A DNA stretch of 64,000 nucleotides from Closterium sp. Naga37s-1 (GCA_947471745.1 CANJKZ010000511.1:496001-560000), one strand, 5' to 3'. Positions 11,730 through 21,297 are shown, numbered from the stretch's first letter. The notes: generated by a model from the letters alone, not told the origin. Numbers and translations are program-made.

Positions 11730-13291
11730 CCAGTTGGGGAGCTCAGCGTCGTCGCCAAACTCCGTACGCCAAGCGTCGCTCAGACGGGCGAAGTCGCGAG
11801 ACTCTGTGTGACCAGGCGTCCCGCAAGGCTGACCAGTCCGGACACCCGTGCTAATAACGTACGGGCAGCAAGCAGTACTCAGCGACCCTATACTCTGAGC
11901 GTACCACTCACGAAGCTGCTAGGGCGAACGAGTCTCGCGCGGACGACGCTGCTGCTGCACCGGGCCACTACAAGAAGCTCCCGAACTACCCACGCCAGGG
12001 CGACTCCCACTACGGCCACCCCGACAACCCCAACTAGCGTACCACCCACGAAGCTGCTGGGGCGTGAGGGACTCGCGCGGACGATGCTGCGGCTGCACCG
12101 GGCCACTACAAGAAGCAGCAGTAGCAACAGTAGCAGTAGTAGCCGCAGTAGTAGCAGTAGCAGCAGTAGCAGTAGTAGCAGCGCGTCCACCCCTACAACC
12201 CCAACTAGCGTACCACTCACGTAGCTGCTGGGGCGTGAGGGACTCACGCGGACGTCGCTGGAGCTGCATCTGGCCACCGCCAGGAGCAGCAGTAGTAGGA
12301 GTAGCAGTAGAAGTAGCAGTAGCAGCAGGGCAGTGTGGCAGCGCGCTAGTAAGGCAGGCGCGCGAGAAGCGCGGGTAGGGCAGGTGCTCACAAGTGGCGG
12401 GAAGGGTAGTCGCTCGCCGGGCGAGCAGGGTAGGCGCACGACGGCGGCGACGGCGGGGCCGGGACAGCTGCAGGGCGGGGCCGCGACAGCGGCAGGGGGG
12501 TTCCTCGGCAGCTGCTGCAGGCAGGGCCACGACTGCTGCAGGCGGCTCCGCGGCAGCAGCTGCAGGGCGGGGGGGGGCCGCGACGAGCATGGACGACGCT
12601 CCGGGGGCGCCGCGTCGAGCAGGGAAGGCGCCCTTGGGGCAAGCTCAGGCGTGCCGGAAGCGAACCCAGGTGTGCGGTAAGCAAGCTCAGGTGTGCGGTA
12701 AGCAAGCTCGGGCGTGCCGGAAGCGAACCCAGGTGTGCAGTAAGCAAGCTCAAGTGTGCGGTAAGCGAGCTCAGGCGTGCCGGAACCGAACCCAGGTGTG
12801 CGGTAAGCAAGCTCAGGCGTGCCAGCGGTCAGCTGCTGTAGGGCGGGGCAGGGGCGGCCGTCCGAAGGTCGGGCGCGGGGTAGGGCAGGGCGACGCGGCG
12901 GGCAGGGGCGACGCCGCGCGGGCTCCGCAGGGGCGTCGCGACGAGTGGGGGCGACGCCCGGGTCCCGCTGGGGCGGCGTACGGGCGGCCTACGGGCGGCG
13001 GACGGGCGGCCTACAGGCGGCGGCGGCCTAGGGGCGACGACGGGCGACGGGCAGCCTACGGGCGGCGGCTAGCGGGCCACGCGCGCACGGGCAGAGGACG
13101 GCGCGCGGGCAGAATGAAGGGCGGGGCGCGCGAGGGCGCACTAGCAGAAAAAAAAGGCGCACGAGGGCGCACGAGCAGAGAAAGGCGCACGAGGGCGCAC
13201 GTAAGGTAGGGCGCACGAGGGCGCTTCTAGCGGAATAGTGGGCCCGTAGTTGTAAGCGGTCCTAGGTGGCTAACCTAGGCTCGTGATACCA
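11730..13291 (-). pseudogene. Copia-2 gag remnant and GC-rich leader
   Basis: A zinc-knuckle-like region close to 11820-11880 (CPYV, then CGTPGHTES) and three repeated blocks containing LTPQQLREWYASWGCRGG (11900-12250) remain from the Gag C-terminal half. The Gag N-terminal domain seen in Copia-1 is absent. 12640-12830 is a tandem array of a 20-40-bp unit (AAGCTCAGGCGTGCCGGAAG type). 12830-13240 is very GC-rich and has no recognisable domain. Confidence 0.7.
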
Positions 13292-13423
13292 TGTCAGAAA
13301 TGAACAAGAGTGGTTGGACTAGGAAAAGAGTTGGGTACAAGTAGGAAACCCTAAACTTACTGTACCCCATAGTAACTACCCCACTACAGCCTAAACAAAC
13401 TGTAGCAGATATAACATTTGACA
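13292..13423 (-). repeat. Copia-2 5' LTR
   Basis: 132 bp, TGTCA...TGACA, followed by the target duplication ATCGC at 13424-13428. Confidence 0.95.
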
Positions 13424-13533
13424 ATCGCAACAGTAGGGCTTCGGGAGGGAGGGACGCCATAAGCGAAATAGGGACGCCATAAGCGAAATCGGTGCGCCCA
13501 TTTAGGTCCTAGGAGCGTAATAGCTCTATACCC

Positions 13534-13742
13534 TGTTGAGATTAGGAGCTTGGGAGATGGAGCTAGGGAGATGGTATCGAGAAGGTTTTGGCCAAAGAGG
13601 GCTTCAATAAATGCAAAGCATACAAGATTTAGGAAAGAGGAAGGGAGAAGAAGAGGGTACACCACCAGCAGTTGATGCTAATAACTAAACTAATACACTA
13701 GCAAGCTATAGGCAGTTATAAGATATGCAATATCAATCAACA
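13534..13742 (-). repeat. TRIM-like element, 5' LTR
   Basis: Right copy of the 209-bp LTR, followed by CCCTG (13743-13747). Confidence 0.88.
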
Positions 13743-13868
13743 CCCTGGATATAAGCGCAGGCCTATTAAAATCGCATGCGCTTCTATATGGAGCAATGCG
13801 CTTATGGCCGATCTTCAATTATAAACGCACCCCCTTAAAAAACATGATTTATTATAAACGCATGTTCG

Positions 13869-14173
13869 TTTTTTTTTTTTTTTTTTTTTTTTAGTGAAAG
13901 CTTATACAAGAAGATGTACAGGCAAAACACTACAGTCGTAACTGATGCATCAGGGCTCAAGCTAGGCAAGGACACCTAGCCCTCCCTGCGAACTTTATGG
14001 TGGTTTCACAAAGGTCCTCGGGTTCGTCCAGATGGACTGGAAACGCCCTTGCCACCTTAGCCCCACTGCCTCGCTGTCGCAAATCCGCCGCATGACACGT
14101 GCCTCATCCTCCGCCAAGTTCCACCTCGCCTTATCTTTCTGCGCCTGTCTGCTCGGCCTGGCGCAGTAGATCC
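13869..14173 (-). mobile_element. 3' end of a LINE-type retrotransposon
   Basis: On the minus strand an open frame ends in GRFQSIWTNPRTFVKPP and a stop (near 13995). It is followed by about 100 bp of 3' UTR and a run of 24 A (T-run 13869-13892). A 3' fragment with a poly(A) tail is the usual result of target-primed reverse transcription. The 5' side is cut by the Copia-3 LTR at 14174. The LINE clade cannot be named from this short piece. Confidence 0.6.
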
Positions 14174-14299
14174 TGTCAGAATGAGAGAAGTGTTTGGATT
14201 CGCAAGATTGGGAGTACAAGCAGGAAAACCTAGAAGTTGTACCCCCTAAGGCTAAACCCACTATAGCCTACAGAACACAAACATATACAATGTTTGACA
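14174..14299 (-). repeat. Copia-3 3' LTR
   Basis: 126 bp, TGTCAGAATG to GTTTGACA; same TGTCA/TGACA ends and internal landmarks (GTACCCCCTAA, ATAGCCTA) as the other two families. Confidence 0.87.
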
Positions 14300-14430
14300 C
14301 ACCCCCATAGGCGAAGTGGGAGACAACCAGTTGGTCACAAGACCAGTCAAGGCAAAGCAAAGAAAAACAAGCTCAGGGTGGATCTCAAGGATACCACACA
14401 AATTCCGAGCACAAGTAAGCGGTCACAAGA

Positions 14431-15959
14431 CTAGTTCACATGCAGTTTGATAATATAACAAGAGGTACAATGATCACAACCTAGCAAGTATAAGCATGCA
14501 GGTATATATATAGAGATCATAGTACAAGCAGAGTCAAGAAGTAAGTGAGGTACTGTAGGCACAAGACCTAGAACAGTACAGAAACGCTGATGATCACAAG
14601 GCTGAAGCACCTTGGTGAACACATCAGCAGTGTTGGCCCGAGTGGCCACGTGAGCAAGACGAAGCTGACCACGCTGCTGCAACTCTTGAGCAAGGAAGTA
14701 GCGCAGAGCGATGTGCTTCGTTCTGTGCTCCAGTCTGTGCTCCTGACACAAGGCAATCATGGCCTTGTTGTCGACGTACAGAACTGGAGGAGAACGAGGC
14801 GGCTCTCCAAGGTCAGTCAGCAGGTAGGTGAGCCAGCGTAACTCCTGTGCAGCCATGGCCCCTGCGTAGATCTCAGCCTCACAACTAGAGCTGAGAACAG
14901 AAGACGAGCGGGTAGACCGCCAAGAATAGAGCCGGAGCCAAGACTGAAGGTGTAACCCTGTGACGACCGCTGCGTAGTCAAGTCGTCAGCCCAAGAAGCG
15001 TCAGCGTGACCAGTGAGGACAACTCGAGCCCGTCCTCCAAGCACAAGCCCCATGCTCGACGTACTGCACAAGTAGCGCAACACCCTCTTAGCGGCATCCA
15101 TGTGCTCCTTCCGGTGACGGCCAGGAGCGACATAGCGTGCCAGGATGCTAAGAGGGTATGCAAGGTCAGGTCGAGTGCAGGTCATCAGGTACATGAGGCA
15201 GCCCACAAGCTCTGGGTACGGGCCACTCGGCTCTACGGACTCGTCCGAAGGTGGAGCTGAGAGCGAGTGACCGGTAGGCAGAGGAGTGGACTGAGGCGAG
15301 GAGTACGTGAAGCGGAAGCGCTGAAGGACCTGCTGCACCATGTGTGACTGAGTCAGGGTAATGGTGCGCTGTGCTCTGTCCCGGGTGATCCGCAAGCCAA
15401 GATAGCTTGTCAGTTCACCCAGGTCTGTGCACGTGTGTCTCATCTGCAGCTCCGACTTCACGTGGGCGAGTGCCTCAGTGTCAGCAGTAGCAAAGACCAA
15501 GTCGTCTACGTACACGAGAACGTAGAACGGCAGCAGAGTGGTGTCGGTGCGTAGAAACAGCGACGGGTCAGCAGTGGAAGGAGCAAACCCAAGAGCAGCA
15601 AGAGTAGTCCTCAGTGTGTCGTGCCACTCACGGGGTGCCTGGCGGAGACCGTAGACTAGCCGCCGGAGGCTCCTCTGGGTACCAGCAGGAAACGACCCAG
15701 TGAAGCCAGGTGGGCGGCGCAGTCAGATCTCCTCGTGCAGGCTGCCCTGTAGAAAAGCAGTGCTGAAGTCAAGAGAGTGGAGCTCGTAGTCACGCTGAGC
15801 AGCGAGGTGCAGCAGAACCCGAAGAGTGGTCATCTTCGGGGTAGGGGAGAAGGTCTGGAAGAAGTCAACTCCCTCGCGCTGACTGAAGCCTCGTGCAACG
15901 TAACGCGCCTTGAAGACAGGCAGAGAACCCGGCGGCCGCAGCACCCTGAAAATCCACAT
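14431..15959 (-). pseudogene. Copia-3 reverse transcriptase and RNase H, broken
   Basis: RNase H is at 14431-14856 (LYVDNKAMIALCQEH), RT with MYVDDLVFATADTEA at 14817-15515, and the RT N-terminus at 15723-15959 (KARYVARGFSQREG). The RT is cut by a TGA after HEEI where Copia-2 reads HEEIWL, so TGG (Trp) became TGA. A small deletion near 14930 shifts the frame inside RNase H. Confidence 0.85.
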
Positions 15960-16019
15960 GCCACTGACGATGTTCGCCCCAGGTGGGGGAACCTCGTCGA
16001 CGTAGGTGCCTGTGGACTT

Positions 16020-17810
16020 CTAGGGAGCCATCTCTGCGTCCATAGCTGACTGCCACTGAGAGGAGTAGGGACCCTCTATCGCCTCTGCGTAAGAGCGCGG
16101 GGTCGGGATGTCTGGTGCATCCGGGTCTCCCTCAGGGGCAATCAGCATGGACACGAGATGAGGTAAAGCAGCGGCAAAGCACTCAAACTCCTCCTGTCTG
16201 TCCTCAAGGACGTCCGTGCCAAGGGCACACTCACCCCCGACGGACGGAGGACAGACAAACTCAGACTCAGCAACAAGGCTAGCGGCGTAGTCTAGACGAC
16301 AGGCGGCAGCAAAGTCAACAAGCTCAGCGACTAGAGCAGACGCAGCAGTGGACTCAAAGGTAGGGTCAGTGACAACAGTGGCGAGGAAACGCGTGACAGT
16401 AGGACTGGCAGCACGAAGAGAGTCAGACTCCGGGTCAGCAAGAGCAGGAAGAGAGGACGCTGGAGGAGACGGCAGAGGGACACGCTGTGGAGCAGTGGAA
16501 GGACGCAGAGTCATATAGTGAGTGCCAGGGACAGGAGGAGGACGCTCACGCGGAACACGACGACCAGTGCGGGCAGCACGAACAGGCGACTCCGGACAAG
16601 ACTCAGGCGACGCAGGACGAGACTCAGGCAACGCAGGACGAGACTCAGGCTCACGACGCTCCGTAAGACCTCCAGTCGGCCCAGCGTAATGAGAAGGACT
16701 AGGCAGCGGAGAGGCAGGCTGTAACTGTGACTGCGACTGGACAGGCGGTGGACTCAGTAGGGGAGGAGTAGGACCAGTAGGGGGCGGGAGGCCAAGAACC
16801 TGCTGAAGGAGCGGAACGTAGTACGGCCGCGGCTGCGCAGCTCCTCCTGAGCCAGCAGAGACAGCACCAGCGCCCTCAGCTCCAGGGTCTCCAGCTACAG
16901 CTCCCGCAACACCACCAGCAGCTCCAGCAGCTCCAGAACCTCCAGCAGCTCCAGCACCAGGAGCACCTCCAGCAGCTCCAGCACTAGCAGCACCTCCAGC
17001 AGCACCACCAGTAGCTCCAGTACCTCCAGCAGCACCAGCACCAGCAGCACCTCCAGCAGCTCCAGCACCAGCAGCACCTCTAGTAGCACCAGCAGTACCT
17101 CCAGCAGCTCCAGCACCAGCAGCACCTCCAGCAGCACCACCAGTAGCTCCAGCACCTCCAGCAGCACCAGCACCAGCAGCACCTCCAGCAGCACCACCAA
17201 CAGCTCCTGCACCAGCAGCACCAGCTCCAGGGTCCGCAGCCCCAGCAGCGGCTCCAGCTCCAGGGTCCTCAGCACCAGCAGCAGCTCCAGCTCCAGGGTC
17301 CAAAGCACCAGCAGTGCCACTCCGGAGACTGCAGCGCCAAGCGTACCACTCTCGAAGCCGCTGAGGAGAGGGCGGCTCCCGCCTAGGCAGGGAACCACGA
17401 GCACCAGCTGCAGCAGCACCCCTAGCCCCAGAAGCGCCCCTCCTAAGGCTGCAGTACCGCGAGTACCACTCACGCAGCTGCTGTGAAGAGGGAGCTCCTC
17501 CAGGCGCCTCACGGTCAGTCGCAACACCCCCAGGCTCAGTACCCTCAGACGTAGCACTCTCAGGCTCAGCACCCCCAGACTCAGCACCCTCAGGCTCAGC
17601 ACCCCCAGGCTCCGCACCCGCAGACTCAGCACCCCCAGGCTCCGCACGCTCAGGCTCAGCACCCCCAGGCACCGCACCCCCAGGCTCCGCACGCTTAGGC
17701 TCAGCACCACTAGCAGGACGAGAGTCGACAGCTACCTCGACAGGCTCAACCGGGTCTACCTGGGACACACCTGAGGGAGCGGCACCCTGAGGGGGGAGGG
17801 GGTCTACCAC
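16020..17810 (-). pseudogene. Copia-3 integrase-RT linker
   Basis: A 596-codon frame of low-complexity GAAGGAAGA and EPGGAE repeats with two copies of the LREWY peptide (SSQQLREWYSRYC and PQRLREWYAWRC), followed by the conserved block before RT. It ends in TAG (AEMAP-stop-KST), where Trp is expected from Copia-2 (SWKST). Confidence 0.8.
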
Positions 17811-17878
17811 AGCAGCACCTAGTGCGAGGAAGAGGGGGGGGGGGGAGCGGGGCAGTGCGGTAGGGGAAGAGGCGAGAG

Positions 17879-18098
17879 ATTTTCACCCACAACCCTGTTT
17901 CAAATCGACTCGATTGGGTTTGCAATGACGCGAACCATTTTCGTGCTAGTAGTTTAAAATTGTATATTTGTTATTTTACATGTGCATGCGTTTATATTTT
18001 TTACTCAATTATAAGCGCACCCCCCTGAAAAAAAAAACTAGTTTTATTATAAGCGCAGGTGCGCTTATATCCGGGGTGATACTGTATATGTTTTGACA
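17879..18098. other. Right part of mariner-like MITE and last 12 bp of Copia-1 LTR
   Basis: AT-rich sequence up to 18084 belongs mostly to the MITE right half (TATAAGCGCA words and an A-run at 18029-18038). 18087-18098 completes the Copia-1 LTR (TATGTTTTGACA). No gene. Confidence 0.6.
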
Positions 18099-18476
18099 GA
18101 AAGGGGTAGCTTATGTTAGGAGCTAGCAAAGGAGAAACGAGGAAAGATGGCCAACAAGGGCAGGTCGGGCTCCGGGTCCAGGGGGCGACCCAGCCCTTGG
18201 GTGCGGGCTGGTTCGGGGAGAGAGGGAGAGAGGAGGAGGCGGGGGACACGACTGCGGGAGCGCAGGGGTTAGGAGGGGGGGGTATGGAGGGGGGGGATAG
18301 GGCGAGGGTGCTGGGGGGGTTTGGGGTTGGGGAGAGGGGATGGGAGGAGGCAGGTGGGTGGGGGAGAGGATAGAGAGGCAGAGACGACAAGGGAGGAGGC
18401 ACAGAGGGACTAGGAACAGCAGCAGCCAGTACAGCAGCAAAGGCAGGCTGGACGCACAGGCCGCATAGGGGCACCA

Positions 18477-19102
18477 GCCCGCATTCCAGACCTGATTTGC
18501 CGCGATATAGAAAAAAATTTGATGGTGTTGGTAGACGTCTCCATTGCAGATCCACAGCAACAGGGGAATACCGGGCTTAGACGAGTGGCCCCAGTGCAGA
18601 TAGGTGTTGCAGCAGCCAGACGAGTACAGGACAAGTTGCGGGATTGGTCACCGCATCTAGAGGGATTACAACCGCCGCCACATTTTTATGCTTGTGTAGG
18701 GGAGACGTTTGGGTTGCTCAGCGAGCCAATGAGGCAGTTTCTAAGGCTTTGTGCGCGGCGGATTGCACAGCGGCATAAAGACTTGGGGGGGGGGGATGAC
18801 GGGTCAGCACGAATTTTCGAGACCGGACTCACTACACGACTTTCCGTGGCACTGCAGCGAGAGCAGGCTCAGAGTATTATACAGCACGCGGTGCGGCAGT
18901 TGGGAGGGTCAGACGATGGGTGGATGCCCGCATCAGTCCTTTTGGGTGCAGGGCAGGGCAGTTGCATCACATTACCGGCTGCTTTGAGAGCGTGGCAGAC
19001 ATGCAGTATATGTACGATGCATATGTGTAGGCGTTTAGCGATTGTGCTTGAAAGGCTGTGTCCCGCGCTGTGGTGCGGGTTGCTATGGTGTTCTGGTCCT
19101 TA
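18477..19102 (+). pseudogene. Probable C-terminal fragment of a reverse-transcriptase retroelement ORF
   Basis: The frame reads PDLICRDIEKNLMVLVDVSI, then ADPQQQ, and further on ARRVQDKLRDWSPHLEG, HFYACVGETFGLLSEP and a C-terminal region ending at a TAG (19101-19103). This pattern (RPDL...LVDVSIADP..., a residue-rich helix, then PF/HFYACVETFG) recalls the region after the RT in some LINE-like retroelement proteins; that is a family impression, not a proven match. The RT itself is not found upstream, where 18100-18470 is G-rich with no clear frame. The Harbinger-like MITE begins exactly at the stop. Confidence 0.4.
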
Positions 19103-19734
19103 GGGTACATTCCGCTGTGGACATGTCCCTTAAGAAAGTGTCGCAATCGATTTTCCGCCGAGTCGCGTCCAAATGTCTCGACACCTCATGTCACAAAGAA
19201 TGAATGTATTGCGACCTGGATATTGTGCGCGACAATCACATGTGCTGCGTCATGATTGGCTCCAACATTCACGATGCACACTTCGAAAAGTTTGGGTGTG
19301 GCCATAATGGGCAGACAAAACTGCCACTTCGCACCCAATGTAGCACAGGCCTGCTGAGATGACAGGCGCGGGATTGTCGCGATCTTTTCGCGCTCTAAAC
19401 AACCAATCCCTGCTCGTTTTGTACAATCGTGTGAAATTTTCGAGCTGTAACTAGATGTCCAGATACAGGCAGATGGGCCTGACATTTGGAACCGCGTGCG
19501 ATGGCTGGTCCAAGACACGGTTGCTTGCAATTCGCGTGCGACTGTTCCGTGGTTCACGGTATCCAATGATAAATACACGCCAGAACATTCTCACGCGGTC
19601 TGGAATCCTGACACCTGGCAGCATATGCTGTATTCACGCGTCACAATCGATTGCGACGCTTTCTTAAAGCCCGGGTACAGCATGGTATTTTTCAAGTTCA
19701 AGATTCTTGGACATGTCCACAGCGGAATGTACCC
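19103..19734. mobile_element. Harbinger-like MITE
   Basis: 632 bp with perfect 26-bp terminal inverted repeats (19103-19128 and 19709-19734, starting GGGTACATTCCGC), plus a second inverted block (19131-19152 and 19645-19667). It is flanked by the 3-bp duplication TTA (19100-19102, 19735-19737). A TTA/TAA duplication with GGG-starting ends is typical of PIF/Harbinger. No open frame of interest; non-autonomous. Confidence 0.88.
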
Positions 19735-19737
19735 TTA

Positions 19738-20388
19738 GGTGTTTCCTTCCTTTAGTTTGTTCCTCTCTTCTTTTCCTCTTTCCACCTTTCCTTCGGCGCT
19801 TCTCTTCTTCTCCAGCTCTTCTCTCCTTATCACCCTTTCTTTGCTCCACCATTTCTACCTTCCTCTAATACCCCTTATCTTAATTACCACTACTTTGAAT
19901 CCATAATGAGGTACCTTTACCAACCACACTTAAACAAAAAAAAAACAAAAACAAAAACAAAAAAAAACCGAGGAAAGATGATTTTCAATATGGAGAGGAG
20001 GAGAGAAGAAATACAGGCAAGGTAAGGTGCACCACCAACAAACTGTAACATAAATCTACATTGACTATACTACAGGCAATTCCATAGAAATATATGTGTT
20101 AACAGTTTTCTCTGAATACCCTACCCAGCCATTTCAGTTTTTTACAATCACCGGCCCAGAACTACCATGACGGGTGCTGGACTTCGTCACATAACTTGAC
20201 GAGGAGATTTTACAGTTTTGACGGAAGGAATTAGTTTAGTACGTAGTGCAAAAATAAGAACATGATTTGGTCAGGACTCAGGGCATCATGTAAGGTGACC
20301 CTGTTGTGGGAGGGCCAGAGACCTGAGGTTGAATCACGAGAACTCGGGGCACCCAAATTCGTTAACGAATCTCGTCAGAACTTGACGA
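19738..20388. other. Intergenic, no gene seen
   Basis: A pyrimidine-rich stretch (19745-19870), an A-rich stretch with CAAAAA units (19930-19970), then unremarkable sequence. Confidence 0.6.
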
Positions 20389-21297
20389 TCAAAAGCCGTC
20401 ATCCGGACACCCAACAGTGTCTGTATCCACGTCGAACTCCATTATTATATCCATGTCGAGAACTTCCAAATCCTCGGAAGCCATGGCCGCAATCTCAGCG
20501 TCAAGCGCAGGGCCAAGTCCGTGGTACGGGTCCGTCTCTTCTCCGCAACTGTCGCCGGACTCGCCGGAAAATCGCGACGACTCGACGAAACCGGTTCCAA
20601 CTGGCGGTGATGCGGTGCACGCCGCTGCGGTATCAGCCGCGGTGGAATGGGAAGGTGCTGTCGCATACGAGCTAACGCCGCTGACGGTCCGGGAAAGGGA
20701 TGCAGCGTGCGGCACGACGGACCCGCGCACAGGCTTTAATAGCATCGAGATGAGCGCCGATTGCGCTTCCGGAGAAAGATTCGCGGGCAGGATTCCTTGC
20801 GATTGTGCCCGGGACAAAATCCGGATGGCCTCAGCCCTCATCATCCCAAATGAAGTATTGTTTTTCGCTGCCATGTCTTGATCGTAACTATCCCAGCTGC
20901 TCTCTTCCGCGTTTCCTGGGCAAGGCCGGCTGCATGCGGTGTCGCACACGCTCTCGTCGTCGACTTCGTCGCTCTCCGTCATCTCGTCGTCGCCCCAGTC
21001 GCCCCCGTCGCCGTCGCGAGCGAGTCGTCGCATGTGCGACATCGAGCGATCCATGGAGCAGACAGCCTCGAGGTCAGACTCCGCAACGTTCCACCCCGCG
21101 TGATCATCGTACGTGGAACTTTCCGCCCGTGCGAAACTCCCCGGACGGGCGGAAGCCTCCCCATGGCTGCGCAGCTCCGCGACGTCGTCACTCGCGGAGA
21201 AGACGCGAGCTGCGTCGGGGACGGCGGCCTTCGCGCCAAGAATTTTAGAAGGGAAGGGTAGACTATCGTACGCCATGCAAGCATTTGCGCGATCCAT
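20389..21297 (-). CDS. Hypothetical acidic protein, single exon
   Basis: An uninterrupted 302-codon frame from ATG at 21295-21297 (MDRANACMAYDSLPFPSKIL) to a stop at 20389. The protein is acidic and Ser/Asp-rich (GDWGDDEMTESDEVDDESV in the middle; EFDVDTDTVGCPDDGF at the end). One segment looks folded and helical, about residues 148-185: NTSFGMMRAEAIRILSRAQS, then NLSPEAQSALISMLLKP. There is no signal peptide or membrane segment. Codon third positions are G/C-rich, as in other genes here. I do not recognise the family. Acidic clusters around a helix could suit a nuclear regulatory protein, but that is a guess. It may equally be a lineage-specific gene. Confidence 0.6.
   Translation of the reverse strand: MDRANACMAYDSLPFPSKILGAKAAVPDAARVFSASDDVAELRSHGEASARPGSFARAESSTYDDHAGWNVAESDLEAVCSMDRSMSHMRRLARDGDGGDWGDDEMTESDEVDDESVCDTACSRPCPGNAEESSWDSYDQDMAAKNNTSFGMMRAEAIRILSRAQSQGILPANLSPEAQSALISMLLKPVRGSVVPHAASLSRTVSGVSSYATAPSHSTAADTAAACTASPPVGTGFVESSRFSGESGDSCGEETDPYHGLGPALDAEIAAMASEDLEVLDMDIIMEFDVDTDTVGCPDDGF

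Larger units (their letters stand above)
6594..13423 (-). mobile_element. Copia-2, complete young Copia element with defective genes
   Basis: A 6.83-kb element with 132-bp LTRs (6594-6725, 13292-13423) that differ at one base, and target duplication ATCGC (6589-6593, 13424-13428). LTRs begin TGTCAGAAAT and end ATTTGACA. The primer site is at 13278-13291 (minus strand TGGTATCACGAGCC) and a GGGGGTA tract abuts the 3' LTR. Order on the minus strand: degenerate gag remnant, protease, pre-integrase, integrase, a long Ala/Gly/Pro linker, reverse transcriptase, RNase H. The Gag N-terminal domain is missing and pol has stops and frameshifts. The near-identical LTRs mean a recent insertion, so it was probably mobilised by another copy's proteins. 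Confidence 0.93.
5298..13742 (-). mobile_element. TRIM-like non-autonomous LTR element hosting Copia-2
   Basis: Two 209-bp direct repeats (5298-5506 and 13534-13742, five differences by eye, about 97.6 percent identical) begin TGTTGAGATT and end in TTAACA or TCAACA. A 5-bp target duplication CCCTG lies at 5293-5297 and 13743-13747. Next to the right LTR the minus strand reads GGGTATAGAGC, a degenerate tRNA-Met primer site; next to the left LTR is a GGGGGTG tract that could be the polypurine tract. Without the nested Copia-2 the interior is about 1.2 kb and has no gag or pol, so the element would have needed enzymes from another element. Confidence 0.85.
14174..17878 (-). mobile_element. Copia-3, truncated Copia element
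   Basis: Begins with a 126-bp 3' LTR (14174-14299), then RNase H, RT and the integrase-RT linker. Similarity to Copia-2 stops at about 17875, inside the linker, so integrase, protease, gag and the 5' LTR are deleted. No second LTR or target duplication was found. Confidence 0.88.
5285..18084. mobile_element. Mariner-like MITE, blown apart by later insertions
   Basis: The two ends match in inverted orientation over about 25 bp. The left end begins CCGTATCACCC (5285) and continues after the TRIM insertion as TGGATATAAGCGCA (from 13746). The right end, reverse-complemented, begins CAGTATCACCCCGG (18084). The element is flanked by TA on both sides (5283-5284, 18085-18086), as expected for Tc1/mariner. 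Its own sequence is only 5285-5297, 13748-13868 and part of 17880-18084. It contains several TATAAGCGCA / TGCGCTTATA words, so each half is itself partly palindromic. Excision leaves the Copia-1 LTR end in register. Confidence 0.72.
1..18098 (-). mobile_element. Copia-1 LTR retrotransposon, partial, with nested insertions in its 5' LTR
   Basis: A Copia (Pseudoviridae-type) element reads on the minus strand from its LTR at right towards the left edge. Seen: a gag-protease ORF (2346-3971), pre-integrase and integrase (718-2195), and a Pro/Ala-rich integrase-RT linker running off the edge at base 1; the RT/RNase H part lies outside. The primer binding site is at 4536-4547 and the LTR starts at 4549 with TGTTAGAAG. 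The LTR end, TTTTGACA, is found only at 18098, because a hAT-like MITE (4604-5212) and a mariner-like MITE (5285-18084, itself full of other elements) sit inside it. The three LTR pieces (4549-4603, 5221-5284, 18087-18098) add up to 131 bp, matching the 132- and 126-bp LTRs of Copia-2 and Copia-3. The coding region carries frameshifts and stops, so this copy is dead. Confidence 0.88.

Noticed and set aside
12640-12830. Repeat array resembling a CRISPR
   Set aside because: Units are contiguous degenerate tandem repeats without spacers, in a eukaryotic transposon.
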